Shown: positions 18,575 to 28,941, counted from the stretch's first letter. The stretch: DNA of 64,000 bases from Staphylococcus borealis (GCF_001224225.1 NZ_CUEE01000001.1:434001-498000), one strand, 5' to 3'. The notes: generated by a model from the letters alone, not told the origin. Program-made: numbers and translations.

Positions 18575-18607
18575 AACCACGACGCCGTTAGATTAGACAT
18601 CGTGGTT
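18575..18607 (-). terminator. Terminator of ssaA
   Basis: AACCACGA (18575-18582) pairs with TCGTGGTT (18600-18607), followed by six T residues on the minus strand, just beyond the stop codon. Confidence 0.88.
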
Positions 18608-18621
18608 AAAATGATTTCAAA

Positions 18622-19395
18622 TTATGAAATGTAGTTATATGAACCAGCTTGGCTAGCTGAGATTGTACGTGATGATACGACACCAGGTCCACCGTTATAG
18701 TTCATTTCTGAAACTTTAACTGAACCGTCAGCGTTAACACTTTCAACGTATGCAACGTGACCGTATGCACCTTGAGACGTTTGCATTACTGCACCTGCTT
18801 TAGGTGTGTTGTTAACTGTATAGCCATCTGCAGCAGCTGCAGTTGCCCAGTTATTTGCGTTGCCCCAAGTGCTACCAATTTTACCGCCTACTTTGTCATA
18901 TACATAATACGTACATTGACCAGCAGTGTATAGGTTTGCACCGCCACTTGATTTACCTGATAATGCTGCACTACTTGAGCTTGTTGATTGAGTAGTTGGT
19001 GCGTTTTGAGTTGTTACTTTAACGTTACGATCTGAAGTTGAATAGTTAGCACCTAAACCGCCACCAGCATTATTGTTTGCTGTGTAAGATTGTGTATTTT
19101 GGCTAGATTGATTGTTATTGTAGTTGTAATTGTAGTTATTGTATGATTGTGTATTGTTTACTGCTTGGTTGCCAGTGTATTGTTGACCACTTTGTTGCGC
19201 TTGAGCTGGGCTCCAGTTACCTTGCCATTGATAATGGTAATTACCTTGTTGGTCAATTGTGTATGTGTAACTGTATGAATATGGGTCATTAGGGTTATAT
19301 CCATTATTATTTTCCGCTGCGTCTGCATCCTGATGTGCTAATCCAAATGTTGCAATACCTGCTGTTGCGATTGTAGCTGTAGCGATCTTTTTCAT
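18622..19395 (-). CDS. ssaA: Secreted CHAP-domain protein (staphylococcal secretory antigen SsaA-like)
   Basis: A 257-residue secreted protein. The signal peptide ([20 protein letters not shown], cleaved after about AHQDADA) is followed by a low-complexity Tyr/Asn/Gln-rich linker (about 30-120) with repeats such as [11 protein letters not shown]. The C-terminal CHAP amidase domain spans about 150-257. Catalytic Cys is in [11 protein letters not shown], His in YGHVAYVE and Asn in [12 protein letters not shown] enzymes of this group cleave peptidoglycan cross-bridges or stem peptides during wall turnover and are typically driven by WalRK. A WalR-box-like sequence lies about 170 bases upstream (19562-19578). 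The ribosome site GGAGGA is strong. Confidence 0.88.
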   Translation of the reverse strand: MKKIATATIATAGIATFGLAHQDADAAENNNGYNPNDPYSYSYTYTIDQQGNYHYQWQGNWSPAQAQQSGQQYTGNQAVNNTQSYNNYNYNYNNNQSSQNTQSYTANNNAGGGLGANYSTSDRNVKVTTQNAPTTQSTSSSSAALSGKSSGGANLYTAGQCTYYVYDKVGGKIGSTWGNANNWATAAAADGYTVNNTPKAGAVMQTSQGAYGHVAYVESVNADGSVKVSEMNYNGGPGVVSSRTISASQAGSYNYIS

Positions 19396-19561
19396 AATTA
19401 AATATCCTCCTAGAATGTTTAAAGCTTTTTATCTCGTGGCTACCTGCAATTGACATATTAGAAATTTTAAATCATTCAATTCAAAATGTTTTTAAGTAAT
19501 TTTTTCTTCGCTAATTAACGACAAGACATACTCTAACAGACACACAACGGTTTGTGTGGAA

Positions 19562-19578
19562 TGTTAAGGCTTTGTAAA
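19562..19578 (+). promoter_or_regulatory. Candidate WalR binding site upstream of ssaA
   Basis: TGTTAAGGCTTTGTAAA fits the published consensus TGTWAH-N5-TGTWAH exactly. It lies 167 bases upstream of the ssaA start but in the orientation opposite to transcription, so it may be coincidental in such AT-rich DNA. Confidence 0.4.
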
Positions 19579-19814
19579 TGAATCATAATAATTTTACTTC
19601 GTATGTAATAAACATAGACTTATATTACAACTTGTAAAACACGCCTGTGCCAAGACTTATAGCACGTTAATCAACAGTGTATTCACACGCTTTGTAATTT
19701 ATCTGATTATTTTAGACATGTTTTATTTCATGAAAAGTGGGAAGTGTGAAGCGTTTTCTCATAATAGCGGGAAGTCATTTTAGAGTGGATGATATATAAT
19801 CATAAGCATAAGAA

Positions 19815-19857
19815 TGGGAGTGGGACAGAATTCTTTTAAATTCGTCGTCCCACCCCT
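19815..19857. repeat. Intergenic hairpin repeat, copy 3
   Basis: GGGAGTGGGACAGAATT followed by its inverted partner ending CGTCCCACCCC. It shares its core with the elements at 1193 and 10378. It is not directly at the end of any gene here, so its role may not be only termination. Confidence 0.75.
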
Positions 19858-20033
19858 GCAAAGGTGACTAGAACTGAGAAAAGCTTGATTTAAGCGCCTT
19901 CTCAGTTCAGTCAACTACTGCTAATTTGCTAAATAGCATTATTATATTATTTATGTCCCAGACTCATTGTAAAAGATGGACATACCGCGATATATTTTTG
20001 AAATTTGTAGTTCTCTCAACATTGACAATTAAA

Positions 20034-20072
20034 AAGCGTATTGCCAATTTCAAAATAACTGACAATACGCTT
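20034..20072 (-). terminator. Terminator of the sat-cysC end of the sulfate operon
   Basis: AAGCGTATTG (20034-20043) pairs with CAATACGCTT (20063-20072), followed on the minus strand by T-rich sequence, just past the cysC stop codon. Confidence 0.82.
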
Positions 20073-20079
20073 GCTTTCA

Positions 20080-20679
20080 TTAAATATATTGCTTTTCTTT
20101 CAAGTATTCAATAATTGTATTAACTGATGCTTCTACACTTTGATGTTCAGTATCAATAGTAATTTCTGGTTGATGTGGTACTTCATATGGTGCACTAATA
20201 CCTGTGAATTCTTTGATTTCGCCAGCGCGTGCCTTTTTATAAAGACCTTTAGGGTCACGTTGTTCACATGCTTCAACGCTGCATGCTGTATATACTTCAA
20301 TGAATTCGCCATCCTCTAAAATCGCGCGAACGTCATCACGGTCGGCTCTGTACGGCGAGATAAAAGCTGTAATAGCAATTGTACCTGCATCTACAAGCAA
20401 TTTACTCACTTCACCGATACGTCGAATATTTTCCTTACGATCTTCTGGACTGAAGCCTAAGTTGTTATTTAAACCGTGACGAACGTTATCTCCGTCTAAG
20501 CGATAGGAATGCTTCCCTAATTGGAACAATGCTTTTTCAAGTGCAACGGATACGGTTGATTTCCCAGAGCCTGATAATCCTGTAAACCATATCACTACAC
20601 TTTTATGACCATTTTGTTGTTGTCTATCTGACTTGGTAACTTCAGAATCGTGCCATGTAATATTCGTTGATTGACTCAT
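20080..20679 (-). CDS. cysC: Adenylylsulfate (APS) kinase
   Basis: A 199-residue P-loop kinase that phosphorylates APS to PAPS using ATP. Walker [10 protein letters not shown] is at 34-42; the APS-kinase signatures [12 protein letters not shown] and [10 protein letters not shown] are present. It is the last gene of the assimilatory sulfate cluster, 15 bases downstream of sat, its direct metabolic predecessor. Length is normal for the family. Confidence 0.94.
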   Translation of the reverse strand: MSQSTNITWHDSEVTKSDRQQQNGHKSVVIWFTGLSGSGKSTVSVALEKALFQLGKHSYRLDGDNVRHGLNNNLGFSPEDRKENIRRIGEVSKLLVDAGTIAITAFISPYRADRDDVRAILEDGEFIEVYTACSVEACEQRDPKGLYKKARAGEIKEFTGISAPYEVPHQPEITIDTEHQSVEASVNTIIEYLKEKQYI

Positions 20680-20694
20680 GTTAACCCCTCCGAA

Positions 20695-21873
20695 TTAATT
20701 TTGTTTTAAACCTTTAATTAAGACTTCCGCTACTTCAGGTCTAGAGAATTTAGTAGGTAATGATTCACCGTTTCTTAATTTTTCTCTTACTTTCGTACCA
20801 CTTAAGTGAACATGTTCTGATGCGTCATGTGGGCAAGTTTTAGCTGTAGCCATGTTGCCGCATTTTTCACAATAAAAGGCATGCTCAAATTTCAATATTT
20901 GAATATCTAATTCATCTTCAAACTGAGAAATTAATTCTTGTGCTTCATATGTGCCGTAATAATCGCCTACACCTGCATGGTCACGACCTACAATGAAGTG
21001 TGTGCAACCATAGTTCTTACGTACGGTCGCATGTAGAATCGCTTCACGTGGTCCAGCATAACGCATTGCTGCTGGATAAATGACTAAACGCGCTCTATCT
21101 TGAGGGAAATAGTTCTTTAAAATAGCTTGATAACTTTCCATACGAACATCTGCTGGAATATCGTCTGCTTTCGTTTCTCCTACTAATGGGTTAAGTAACA
21201 AACCATCTACAATTTCTAATGCAGATTTTTGGATATATTCATGTGCACGATGAACAGGATTTCTTGTTTGGAAACCTACGACAGTCTTCCATCCTAAATC
21301 ATGGAATAATTGACGTGTTTCTGCTGGATCTAAATGGAAATCAGAGAATTCATCATGTTTAGGTCGATTGATTAATTGAATTGGACCTGCTAGATACACA
21401 TTACCTTTGTCATACACTTTTTTAACACCTGGATGGGCGTCATCTGTTGTACCGTAGACATTTTTCGCTTCTTTAGTCTTATCATACGTATATTTTTCTT
21501 CTAATTTCAATGTGCCATATAATTCACCATCTTCGCCATATAAAGCGATGTCATCGCCAATAGCTAATTTATCCGCTTCTTCTTCAGTAACTGGTAATGT
21601 AATCGGAATACTCCACACTAATCCATTTTCAAGATGTGTTGTTTCAACTACTTTAGTATAATCCGCTTCGCCCATAAATCCTGTTAATGGACTAAAACCA
21701 CCAATGCCGATTAATTCTAAGTCAGAAATTGACCAAGGATTCAACGTAATCACTTTATAAGATTGTGCTGCTTCAAGAAGATGTGCTCTTTCTTCGCCTT
21801 CTACTACACGGTTAATTAACTCGCCACCATGTGGTTTAATCGTATAATTAATAATCTGTTCATGTGTTGCCAT
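20695..21873 (-). CDS. sat: Sulfate adenylyltransferase (ATP sulfurylase)
   Basis: A 392-residue homo-oligomeric ATP sulfurylase that forms APS and pyrophosphate from sulfate and ATP. The nucleotide-binding [11 protein letters not shown] and the downstream [12 protein letters not shown] motif are intact. [16 protein letters not shown] segment in the C-terminal third looks like the zinc-binding Cys/His cluster seen in Bacillus-type Sat. The start is ATG 21873 with AAGGGG upstream; an in-frame TTG at 21894 would overlap that site. It is followed at 15 bases by cysC. Confidence 0.94.
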   Translation of the reverse strand: MATHEQIINYTIKPHGGELINRVVEGEERAHLLEAAQSYKVITLNPWSISDLELIGIGGFSPLTGFMGEADYTKVVETTHLENGLVWSIPITLPVTEEEADKLAIGDDIALYGEDGELYGTLKLEEKYTYDKTKEAKNVYGTTDDAHPGVKKVYDKGNVYLAGPIQLINRPKHDEFSDFHLDPAETRQLFHDLGWKTVVGFQTRNPVHRAHEYIQKSALEIVDGLLLNPLVGETKADDIPADVRMESYQAILKNYFPQDRARLVIYPAAMRYAGPREAILHATVRKNYGCTHFIVGRDHAGVGDYYGTYEAQELISQFEDELDIQILKFEHAFYCEKCGNMATAKTCPHDASEHVHLSGTKVREKLRNGESLPTKFSRPEVAEVLIKGLKQN

Positions 21874-21918
21874 TATTGATAACCCCTTTTCCAATTAATT
21901 AGATTAGTTTACTCGGTT

Positions 21919-22794
21919 TTATTTATAAGAAAAAGACAATTTTTTGTTGCGAATGACAGTGATAATAACAAGTATCACAATCGCACAAACAATTGCGAAT
22001 CTTACAACATTTGTAATTGTGTCATCATGTACAAAATACGTCATTAATGCGTTGCTATTGGTGAAGATGATTAATCCACCCACACAAATGGCCAAAATAT
22101 TAATAGGTAATATCTTAGTTAAGTAAGCTGAAATAGGTGCCGCCACCATGCCACCAACACTTAATGCAATCACAAACCACCAATTAATTTGTGTAATACC
22201 TAAGAAGATGATGAAACTTAATGACGTTGATAATGTTACAAAAAACTCACTCGCGGATACTGTACCAATCGCATACCGTGGTTGTATCTTGTGACTCGCT
22301 AATAACAAAGGTGTATTAACGGGTCCCCAACCGCCGCCACCAATTGCATCTAAGAATCCAGCGATGGCACCTTGAGGTACTAGTTTAAAGCTACTTAACT
22401 TACCAACATGCGTATGGATTTCTTTATTTCTTTTAAATAAAAATTGATACAAAATATATAACCCCATTGAAAGTAAGAACAATGCGATATATGGTTTAAT
22501 ATAATTTCCATGTATTTGTGTCAGTAGACCTGCACCAATAAAGCCACTGATGGCACCTGGAATCGCTAACTTTAACATCGTTGGCTTATGCACATTCTCG
22601 AATTTCCAATGTGATGTTCCGGATGCAGCAGTCGTCGCTATTTCTGAAAAGTGCACCGTCGCCGATACAATTGCTGGTGCAATACCATAAGTTAATAATA
22701 TGGAAGATGATGAGGCACCGAATCCCATTCCTAGTGATCCATCAACAAGTTGGGCTAAAAAACCAGCTAATGCAAATATAAATAATTTCCTCAT
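21919..22794 (-). CDS. TauE/SafE-family anion permease in the sulfate operon
   Basis: A 291-residue membrane protein with about eight hydrophobic segments and the duplicated TauE/SafE arrangement: GSLGMGFGASSSSILL in the first half and GGGGWGPVNTPLLL in the second. This family moves sulfite, sulfonates or sulfate. The position between the sirohaem gene and sat makes uptake of sulfate, or efflux of excess sulfite, the likely job; the direction is not decided by sequence. The GGGG ribosome site is about ten bases from the ATG. Confidence 0.8.
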   Translation of the reverse strand: MRKLFIFALAGFLAQLVDGSLGMGFGASSSSILLTYGIAPAIVSATVHFSEIATTAASGTSHWKFENVHKPTMLKLAIPGAISGFIGAGLLTQIHGNYIKPYIALFLLSMGLYILYQFLFKRNKEIHTHVGKLSSFKLVPQGAIAGFLDAIGGGGWGPVNTPLLLASHKIQPRYAIGTVSASEFFVTLSTSLSFIIFLGITQINWWFVIALSVGGMVAAPISAYLTKILPINILAICVGGLIIFTNSNALMTYFVHDDTITNVVRFAIVCAIVILVIITVIRNKKLSFSYK

Positions 22795-22814
22795 ATATCA
22801 CATGCCCCCTGACA

Positions 22815-23426
22815 TTAAACTTGTGATTGAAGCCATCGCATGAATTCAATTTGTTTCTCCTCATCCAAATAGTCCTCAGACAATACATGTTGTAATAATG
22901 CTTGCTTTCTAGATGGCTCTATCGTTGACGCTTTAATACGTTGTCTACTTTCATATAAAAAATCGATATAGTTTTCATATCGTTCATCATAAGTATCTTG
23001 CAATGTCGATATAATTTGTCGTCCTAATTTAGGACTTGCACCATCAGTCGATACACTAATGGTTAATTTGCCACGTTTCAGCACACTAGGAAACGTCACA
23101 TCACCAGCAGAAGCATCAGCCGCATGATTTAATAGCGTACCTTCTGGCAAACTATCTTTAACATATTGATTTACTTCTGGTTGATCAGTCGCAATAATGA
23201 CTAGATATGCGTGACTTATATCTTGTGGTTCAAAGCCTTTTTCAGACCACGTGACACGTTGTTGCTGCAGTAATGTATGTAATTCTGTGGTGATTGAAGG
23301 ACTAACAATATGAACACGGGCACCATATTCTACTAAAGATGTTGCTCGTCTCGTTGCTACGTTCCCACCACCAACAATGACAATCTTTTTATCTTGTAAA
23401 TCAATCATAAGTGGCATACTGCTCAT
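22815..23426 (-). CDS. Precorrin-2 dehydrogenase / sirohydrochlorin ferrochelatase (CysG N-terminal/Met8 type)
   Basis: A 203-residue NAD-dependent enzyme that oxidises precorrin-2 and inserts iron to give sirohaem, the prosthetic group of CysI. The nucleotide-binding IVIVGGGNVATRR is at 15-27. The dimerisation region and a helical C-terminus follow. With cobA upstream it supplies the complete route from uroporphyrinogen III. GGAGGAAGCAAT precedes the ATG. Confidence 0.88.
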   Translation of the reverse strand: MSSMPLMIDLQDKKIVIVGGGNVATRRATSLVEYGARVHIVSPSITTELHTLLQQQRVTWSEKGFEPQDISHAYLVIIATDQPEVNQYVKDSLPEGTLLNHAADASAGDVTFPSVLKRGKLTISVSTDGASPKLGRQIISTLQDTYDERYENYIDFLYESRQRIKASTIEPSRKQALLQHVLSEDYLDEEKQIEFMRWLQSQV

Positions 23427-23476
23427 ATTGCTTCCTCCTTGAACATTAATTATGTTTCATTTTAATTTATTAAAAA

Positions 23477-24241
23477 TTAAGGTAACGTCATTTCTAAATC
23501 TGAAGTTTGTTCTTTAAACCAGCTGATTTTGTGTCGCATTTGGACAACATCACCAATAATAATCATAGCTGGATTTTGAATTTCTGAAGCGCGTTCTACG
23601 ATGTTCCCTAATGTACCATCGATGGTCTTTTGAGACGATGTCGTACCTAAATGTACGAGCGCCACAGGAGTGTCTATGGATTTACCATGATTTATGAGTA
23701 ATTGACAAATTTCAGGTAAGCGTTTGACGCCCATATACACACACAGTGTTTCTGGGCCATGTGCTAAATGTGCCCAATAATCATCTTTAGACATACCTGG
23801 TTTATTCACCGCCGTTACAAGCGCAACTGACGAACTATAATCTCTATGCGTGACAGGAATACCTGCATAAGCCGGTGCAGCAATACCAGATGTAATGCCT
23901 GGCACGATTTCAAATGGAATTTGATGGTGTGCCAAGATTTCCGCTTCTTCACCACCACGCCCAAAGACGAATGGGTCACCACCTTTTAAACGAGTGATAA
24001 CATGACCTTTTTTCGCTAAATTGACCAACATACGATTGGTTTCTTCCTGTGGCAAGGAATGTTTATTTGGATCTTTACCACAATAGAAGAACTTCGTCCC
24101 AGGTTTAGCTAATTCTAAAATATCTTTATTAACTAAGCGATCATATAAAATGACATCTGACGTTTGAATGGCTTTCATACCTTTAATCGTTAGTAACTCA
24201 GGATCGCCAGGTCCTGCACCTACTAGATAAACTTTCCCCAT
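23477..24241 (-). CDS. cobA: Uroporphyrinogen-III C-methyltransferase (SUMT)
   Basis: A 254-residue SAM-dependent methylase that makes precorrin-2. Diagnostic motifs are the N-terminal GAGPGDPELLT (8-18), VILYDRLV, LKGGDPFVFGRGGEE and the PGITSGIAAPAYAGIP block. It lies in the operon between cysI and the sirohaem dehydrogenase, so it feeds sirohaem rather than cobalamin synthesis; no other cobalamin genes are present. Confidence 0.92.
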   Translation of the reverse strand: MGKVYLVGAGPGDPELLTIKGMKAIQTSDVILYDRLVNKDILELAKPGTKFFYCGKDPNKHSLPQEETNRMLVNLAKKGHVITRLKGGDPFVFGRGGEEAEILAHHQIPFEIVPGITSGIAAPAYAGIPVTHRDYSSSVALVTAVNKPGMSKDDYWAHLAHGPETLCVYMGVKRLPEICQLLINHGKSIDTPVALVHLGTTSSQKTIDGTLGNIVERASEIQNPAMIIIGDVVQMRHKISWFKEQTSDLEMTLP

Positions 24242-24276
24242 GTTGTCACCCCGTTTAAAACAACTTATCTCAAACT

Positions 24277-25998
24277 TTAACTATGGAAATCTTGTCCGCC
24301 ATGAACTTTAGCTACTACACCTGAGCGAATAACAAAGTCACCGAAGCGTTCACCTTCAAGACGTTCTTTACCATAGTCCATTAGAATTGGACGTAAACTT
24401 TCAAGAATTTCTTGTTCTCCAATATTCTCTTTATACAATTTATTTAAGCGTTCACCTTTGAAGCCACCGCCTAAATACATATTATATTTACCTGGTGCTT
24501 TACCAATAAATGCAATTTCTGCAAGTGCTGGTCTTGCACAACCATTTGGACACCCTGTCATTCGGATTGTGATTTCTTCATCATTCACACCCGCTTCATC
24601 TAATAAATCTTCAATCTTAGAAATTAATGATGGTAAATAACGTTCTGACTCAGCCATAGCTAAACCGCATGTTGGGAATGCAACGCACGCCATAGAGTTT
24701 CGTCTTAATCCTGTATAATTTTTACCATCTGTAAGACCATATTGATCGATGAGATTTTGAATTTCTTCTTTTTTCTCAGGAGTTACATTTGCAATAATTA
24801 AATTTTGATTTGGAGATAATCTGAAGTCGCCCGTATGTGTTTCTGCAATTTTTCGTAATGCCGTTTTTAACTGATAATCTTCTGTATCTTTCACGCGTCC
24901 ATTTTGAATGAATAATGTATAATTCCAAACACCTTCGTCACCTTCTATCCAACCTAGACGGTCACCATTGTGCTCGAATTCAAAGTCGCGCGCATCTTCA
25001 ATGTCCCAACCTAAACGCGTATTCAATTCTTCGACAACCTTATCTACGCCTAAGCGGTCAACTGTATATTTGAATCGTGCGTTTTTACGGTTCTCACGAT
25101 TACCATAATCACGTTGAATGGTTAAGATCTTCTCACAAACATCAACGACTTTACCTTTAGGAACAAAGCCAGCTAAACGACCAACTTGTGGGTACGTATC
25201 GGTATTTCCGTGTGTCATACCCATACCGCCACCAATTGTGACATTGAATCCGATAAGTGTTCCATCTTCAACAATACCGATAAGCCCGATATCTTGAGAA
25301 TACACGTCAATATCATTAGATGGCGGTAGTGCAATACCAATTTTAAATTTACGTGGTAAATATTTCTTACCATACATTGGTTCGATTTCTTCTGAAGAAT
25401 CTAATACTTTTTCGCCGTCTAACCAAATTTCATGATAGGCATTCGTCTTAGGTAATAGATGGTCACTGATTTGAGTTGCATAATCGTTAATTTCTTTATG
25501 AATATGTGATTGATATGGATTAGGATTACACATTGTATTACGATTCACGTCCCCGCATGCCGCAATCGTATCAAGTACTGATTCATTAATTTTCTTCATA
25601 GATGTTTTTAAATTTCTTTTTAAAATGCCGTGAAATTGGAACGTCTGACGTGTCGTTAATTTCAATGTATGATTTGCGTAGTTGTTTGAAATGTCATCCA
25701 TGGCAATCCATTGTTCAGGTGTCGCAGTCCCACCAGGTAGACGTACACGAATCATAAAGCTATAGGCTGGTTCTAACTTCTGTTTACGACGTTCATCGCG
25801 TAAATCTCTATCATCTTGTTGATAACTACCATGGAATTTCAATAGTTTAGTGTCATCATCTGAAATGGCACCAGTAAGTGGGTCTGCTAAGCCTTGCTCA
25901 ATTGTCCCACGCAAATAATTACTTTCGTCTTTTAAATATTCTAAAGCATCTAGCTTCTTATCCAGTTCATCTGACATCTGCTTATTTGTCTTAGCCAT
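24277..25998 (-). CDS. cysI: Assimilatory sulfite reductase, haemoprotein subunit
   Basis: A 573-residue NADPH-sulfite reductase beta subunit that reduces sulfite to sulfide with six electrons. The four cysteines that bind the 4Fe-4S cluster and bridge sirohaem are Cys438 and Cys444 (in ACVAFPTCG) and Cys483 and Cys487 (in TGCPNGC). Both ferredoxin-like halves are present and length is normal. It lies 18 bases downstream of cysJ, which supplies electrons. Confidence 0.95.
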   Translation of the reverse strand: MAKTNKQMSDELDKKLDALEYLKDESNYLRGTIEQGLADPLTGAISDDDTKLLKFHGSYQQDDRDLRDERRKQKLEPAYSFMIRVRLPGGTATPEQWIAMDDISNNYANHTLKLTTRQTFQFHGILKRNLKTSMKKINESVLDTIAACGDVNRNTMCNPNPYQSHIHKEINDYATQISDHLLPKTNAYHEIWLDGEKVLDSSEEIEPMYGKKYLPRKFKIGIALPPSNDIDVYSQDIGLIGIVEDGTLIGFNVTIGGGMGMTHGNTDTYPQVGRLAGFVPKGKVVDVCEKILTIQRDYGNRENRKNARFKYTVDRLGVDKVVEELNTRLGWDIEDARDFEFEHNGDRLGWIEGDEGVWNYTLFIQNGRVKDTEDYQLKTALRKIAETHTGDFRLSPNQNLIIANVTPEKKEEIQNLIDQYGLTDGKNYTGLRRNSMACVAFPTCGLAMAESERYLPSLISKIEDLLDEAGVNDEEITIRMTGCPNGCARPALAEIAFIGKAPGKYNMYLGGGFKGERLNKLYKENIGEQEILESLRPILMDYGKERLEGERFGDFVIRSGVVAKVHGGQDFHS

Positions 25999-26016
25999 TA
26001 AGTACCACCCTTTCTA

Positions 26017-27885
26017 TTAGTACACATCGCGTTGATAACGTTTGTCTTTCTTCATTTGTTTAAGATATGCTTCAGCATCCGCTTCAGATAAGTGTTGTTC
26101 TTTCACTAGAACGCTACGGATAGCTTCATGTACATCTTTCGCCATATGTTTTTCATCACCACAAATGTAAATTGAAGCACCATTTTGAAGCCATTCATTA
26201 AATTCTTTACTATGTTCAGCAATACGATGTTGGACGTATACTTTTTCATCTGTATCACGTGAGAAGGCCACATCCATCTTACCTAGCACACCGTCTTTCA
26301 ACCATTCTTGCCATTCTGTTTGGTATAAGAAATCCGTAGTGAAATGCTGGTCTCCGAAGAATAACCACGTATTACCTTTAAAGCCATGTTCTTCGCGTTC
26401 TTGCATGTAAGCTCTAAATGGTGCAACACCTGTACCAGGACCAATCATGATTACTGGTGTATCGCCCTCTTTAGGGAACTTAAAGTTTGGATTACGTTTT
26501 AAGTAAATCGGTACTGTGTCACCTGGTTGAATACGTTCAGCAAATTGAACGGAACATACACCTGAGCGGTCACGACCATGCGCGTTATATCTGACAGCAC
26601 CAACTGTAATATGCACTTCATCTGGTAGCGCTTCGTAGCTACTTGAAATTGAATATTCTCTAGGTGGTAATTTTCTTAATAATTGATATAAATTTTCAGG
26701 TTGCAATTCTGTTGTCGCAAAGTCATTTAATAAATCAATTAAGTCACGACCTGCAATATAATTTTGAACCCATTCATTATCATTGACTTTTTCTTTAAGT
26801 TCATCATTTTCGAAGAATGCTGCCGCATTGATTAGAAGCGGTTTCGTTAACTTCGTAATTTCAAAATGAGACGTTAGCGCTTCTTCCAAGCTTAGTGTGT
26901 CACCTTCATCCGAAATTTGAACTTGATCATTCGGGTCCCAACCTAATGTGCTTATTAGTAAATCAACTAATGCCGGATCGTTTTGAGGTAGCACGACTAA
27001 ACAGTCACCAACTTCATAATCTTCACCGAAGTTATCTAATAGAAACTCAATATGACGCGTTTCTTTATTAGATCCTTGGCCGTTAAGATTAATGTTTTCT
27101 AAGACCTCTGCTTGATACGGATTAGCTTTAGAGAATTTCTTCTCTTTCGCTGATTTAATAGACTCACTCACAATTTGTTCATTTTGAGTGCCTTCCGGTG
27201 CGGTATCAATTGCATTGATAACGTTAGCCATCCACTTTTCAGCGTCTTCTTCATAATCTACGTCACAATCAACACGATCATAAATACGTTCTGCCCCTAA
27301 TTCATCTAACTTTCTATCAAAGTCGCGACCTGTTTGACAGAAGTATTCATACGTTTGGTCACCTAAAGCAAGCACTGAGAAGCGTACGCCTTCAAGCTTA
27401 GGTGCCTTACGACCATGAATAAACTCGTGTAATTCTGCTGCGTTGTCAGGCGGATCTCCTTCACCTTGCGTAGACGTAATAATGAATAAATCTTCAACAT
27501 TTTTAAGATGCTTAGGTTTGAAATCATCCATCGCCTTCAATGTCACGTTATGACCGATATTTGATAGTCGCTCTTCAAATATTTCAGCTAGACCTTGTGC
27601 ATTACCTGTTTCTGAGCCATATAAGAGTGTGATTGCTCTTTTTTCTGGTGTAATCACAGGTTCATTTTGTTGGAGCATCGCCTCTGTACCTTCCGTTAAC
27701 CCATCTTGATTAACTGACTGTGAAGCAGTTTGTGATGATATCGCTCCATTTGATGTTACTTGTTGGTTAGCTACTAAATATCCACTTAACCATACTTTTT
27801 GTTCAGGCGTAAGTGTTTGTAATAGTTCATTAATTTGTGCCGCTTGCCCTTCTGTAAAAGGACTATTTGTAACACTTAAATTCAA
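26017..27885 (-). CDS. cysJ: Assimilatory sulfite reductase, flavoprotein subunit
   Basis: About 620 residues carrying an N-terminal tail, an FMN flavodoxin domain (LLYGSETGNAQGLAE near residue 90; STQGEGDPPDNA), an FAD domain (REYSISSS, GVCS) and an NADPH domain (GPGTGVAPFRAYM, then YICGD). It passes electrons from NADPH to CysI. The frame begins at ATG 27891, but the AGGTGG ribosome site abuts that ATG with no spacing; the TTG two codons on (27885) is six bases from the site and is the better start. The difference is two residues. Confidence 0.94.
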   Translation of the reverse strand: MNLSVTNSPFTEGQAAQINELLQTLTPEQKVWLSGYLVANQQVTSNGAISSQTASQSVNQDGLTEGTEAMLQQNEPVITPEKRAITLLYGSETGNAQGLAEIFEERLSNIGHNVTLKAMDDFKPKHLKNVEDLFIITSTQGEGDPPDNAAELHEFIHGRKAPKLEGVRFSVLALGDQTYEYFCQTGRDFDRKLDELGAERIYDRVDCDVDYEEDAEKWMANVINAIDTAPEGTQNEQIVSESIKSAKEKKFSKANPYQAEVLENINLNGQGSNKETRHIEFLLDNFGEDYEVGDCLVVLPQNDPALVDLLISTLGWDPNDQVQISDEGDTLSLEEALTSHFEITKLTKPLLINAAAFFENDELKEKVNDNEWVQNYIAGRDLIDLLNDFATTELQPENLYQLLRKLPPREYSISSSYEALPDEVHITVGAVRYNAHGRDRSGVCSVQFAERIQPGDTVPIYLKRNPNFKFPKEGDTPVIMIGPGTGVAPFRAYMQEREEHGFKGNTWLFFGDQHFTTDFLYQTEWQEWLKDGVLGKMDVAFSRDTDEKVYVQHRIAEHSKEFNEWLQNGASIYICGDEKHMAKDVHEAIRSVLVKEQHLSEADAEAYLKQMKKDKRYQRDVY

Positions 27886-27956
27886 TTGCATCCACCTCTT
27901 ATTCCGTAAAATAACAATTATTTGATAATAGCTTTATACTACTTTTATTATGTAAG

Positions 27957-27993
27957 AAATATGCCCATCTGTACACTATTACCAGGCATATTT
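27957..27993 (-). terminator. Hairpin between cysH and cysJ
   Basis: AAATATGCC (27957-27965) pairs with GGCATATTT (27985-27993). With the longer repeat at 28001 it separates cysH from the rest of the sulfate genes. Confidence 0.65.
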
Positions 27994-28000
27994 TGTCACC

Positions 28001-28041
28001 TTAAATATAAAACATATCAGAATACTATGTTTTATATTTAA
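28001..28041. repeat. Perfect 16-bp AT-rich inverted repeat downstream of cysH
   Basis: TTAAATATAAAACATA at 28001-28016 and its exact complement at 28026-28041 with a 9-base loop. It lacks a clean T tract on the minus strand, so it could be a 3'-end stabilising hairpin or a protein-binding palindrome as well as a terminator. Confidence 0.7.
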
Positions 28042-28060
28042 AAAATTTTACCCATACGTA

Positions 28061-28792
28061 TTATGGTTTATCAGCAACATGCAAGCCACATTCTGTTTTA
28101 TCAAAATTAGACCATCGTCCGGCCCTAGAATCATCCGAATCAAATACAGGCGACGTACATGGAATACAACCAATACTAGGATAGTGTCGATCATGTAATG
28201 CATTGTAAGGTAACTCATGCTTCTTGATATAATCCCAAACTTCATCTTCTGTCCAATAAATTAATGGACACACTTTAACTGATTTGAAACGCTCATCTTT
28301 ATTAATGAAATTGGTATGTGCACGTGTTGGCGATTGATCGCGTCTCAAACCTGAAACCCAAGCCACAGCTCCACCTAACACTTCTTCTAAAGGTTTAATC
28401 TTTCTAATGTAACAACATTGATTAGGATTATTCTTCCACAATGCTGGATTATACTTATCAGCTTGCTCTTCAAGGGTTAAATCGGGCTTCTTCATTTCAA
28501 TTCGAAGCTTTGGAAAACGTGCTTTCACATTATCGATTAAGTCATACGTTTCTTGAAAATGTAAATCCGTATCTAGAAAAACAATTTGTGCATCAGGCTT
28601 AATCTGATAAATTAAATCAATTAACACCATACTTTCCGCTCCAAAACTACATGAATAAACAATGGAATCACCATATGTGCGATACGCCCATTCTAATATT
28701 TGATACGCGCCTTTCGTAGCGTCATCAGTAGACATCGTATCAATGAAAGGGTCACCCTCAAAATGTTCATATGTAATTGCCGGTACTGACAT
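28061..28792 (-). CDS. cysH: APS/PAPS reductase (thioredoxin-dependent, 4Fe-4S type)
   Basis: A 243-residue adenylyl-sulfate reductase that releases sulfite from APS and/or PAPS. The iron-sulfur ligands of the CC...CxxC class are Cys126, Cys127, Cys209 and Cys212, and the catalytic C-terminal cysteine is Cys235 in ECGLH. The substrate-binding SCSFGAES and [11 protein letters not shown] are intact. Enzymes of this cluster type in Bacillus accept both APS and PAPS, which fits with cysC being kept at the other end of the locus. It is the first gene of the sulfate region and has its own promoter. Confidence 0.92.
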   Translation of the reverse strand: MSVPAITYEHFEGDPFIDTMSTDDATKGAYQILEWAYRTYGDSIVYSCSFGAESMVLIDLIYQIKPDAQIVFLDTDLHFQETYDLIDNVKARFPKLRIEMKKPDLTLEEQADKYNPALWKNNPNQCCYIRKIKPLEEVLGGAVAWVSGLRRDQSPTRAHTNFINKDERFKSVKVCPLIYWTEDEVWDYIKKHELPYNALHDRHYPSIGCIPCTSPVFDSDDSRAGRWSNFDKTECGLHVADKP

Positions 28793-28841
28793 AAACTTAT
28801 GGTCCCCCCTAAAATTTCACAAATTTATTAATCTAATACCT

Positions 28842-28898
28842 ATCAGAATTGTCAGAATAATATGTTACTACTTTATCGAGTTTCGGCTATAAAGTCAA
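28842..28898 (-). promoter_or_regulatory. Candidate cysH promoter with direct repeats
   Basis: On the minus strand TTGACT (28893-28898) is followed after 17 bases by TAAAGT (28870-28875). Downstream, ATTCTGA occurs twice (within 28842-28858) ahead of ATACC, reminiscent of CymR-type cysteine-metabolism operators. The regulator assignment is a guess. Confidence 0.4.
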
Positions 28899-28941
28899 GG
28901 TGCTGGAGAGAAATTAAAATGTGTTAAATAAAATTTAAACA

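Larger units (their letters stand above)
19396..20033. other. Long intergenic region between ssaA and cysC
   Basis: About 640 bases without a credible gene; both flanking genes are read leftward. It holds the ssaA promoter region with a possible WalR box, hairpin repeat copy 3 (19815-19857) and a second hairpin at about 19871-19913 (GAACTGAGAA pairing with TTCTCAGTTC). No conserved small RNA is recognised. Confidence 0.6.
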
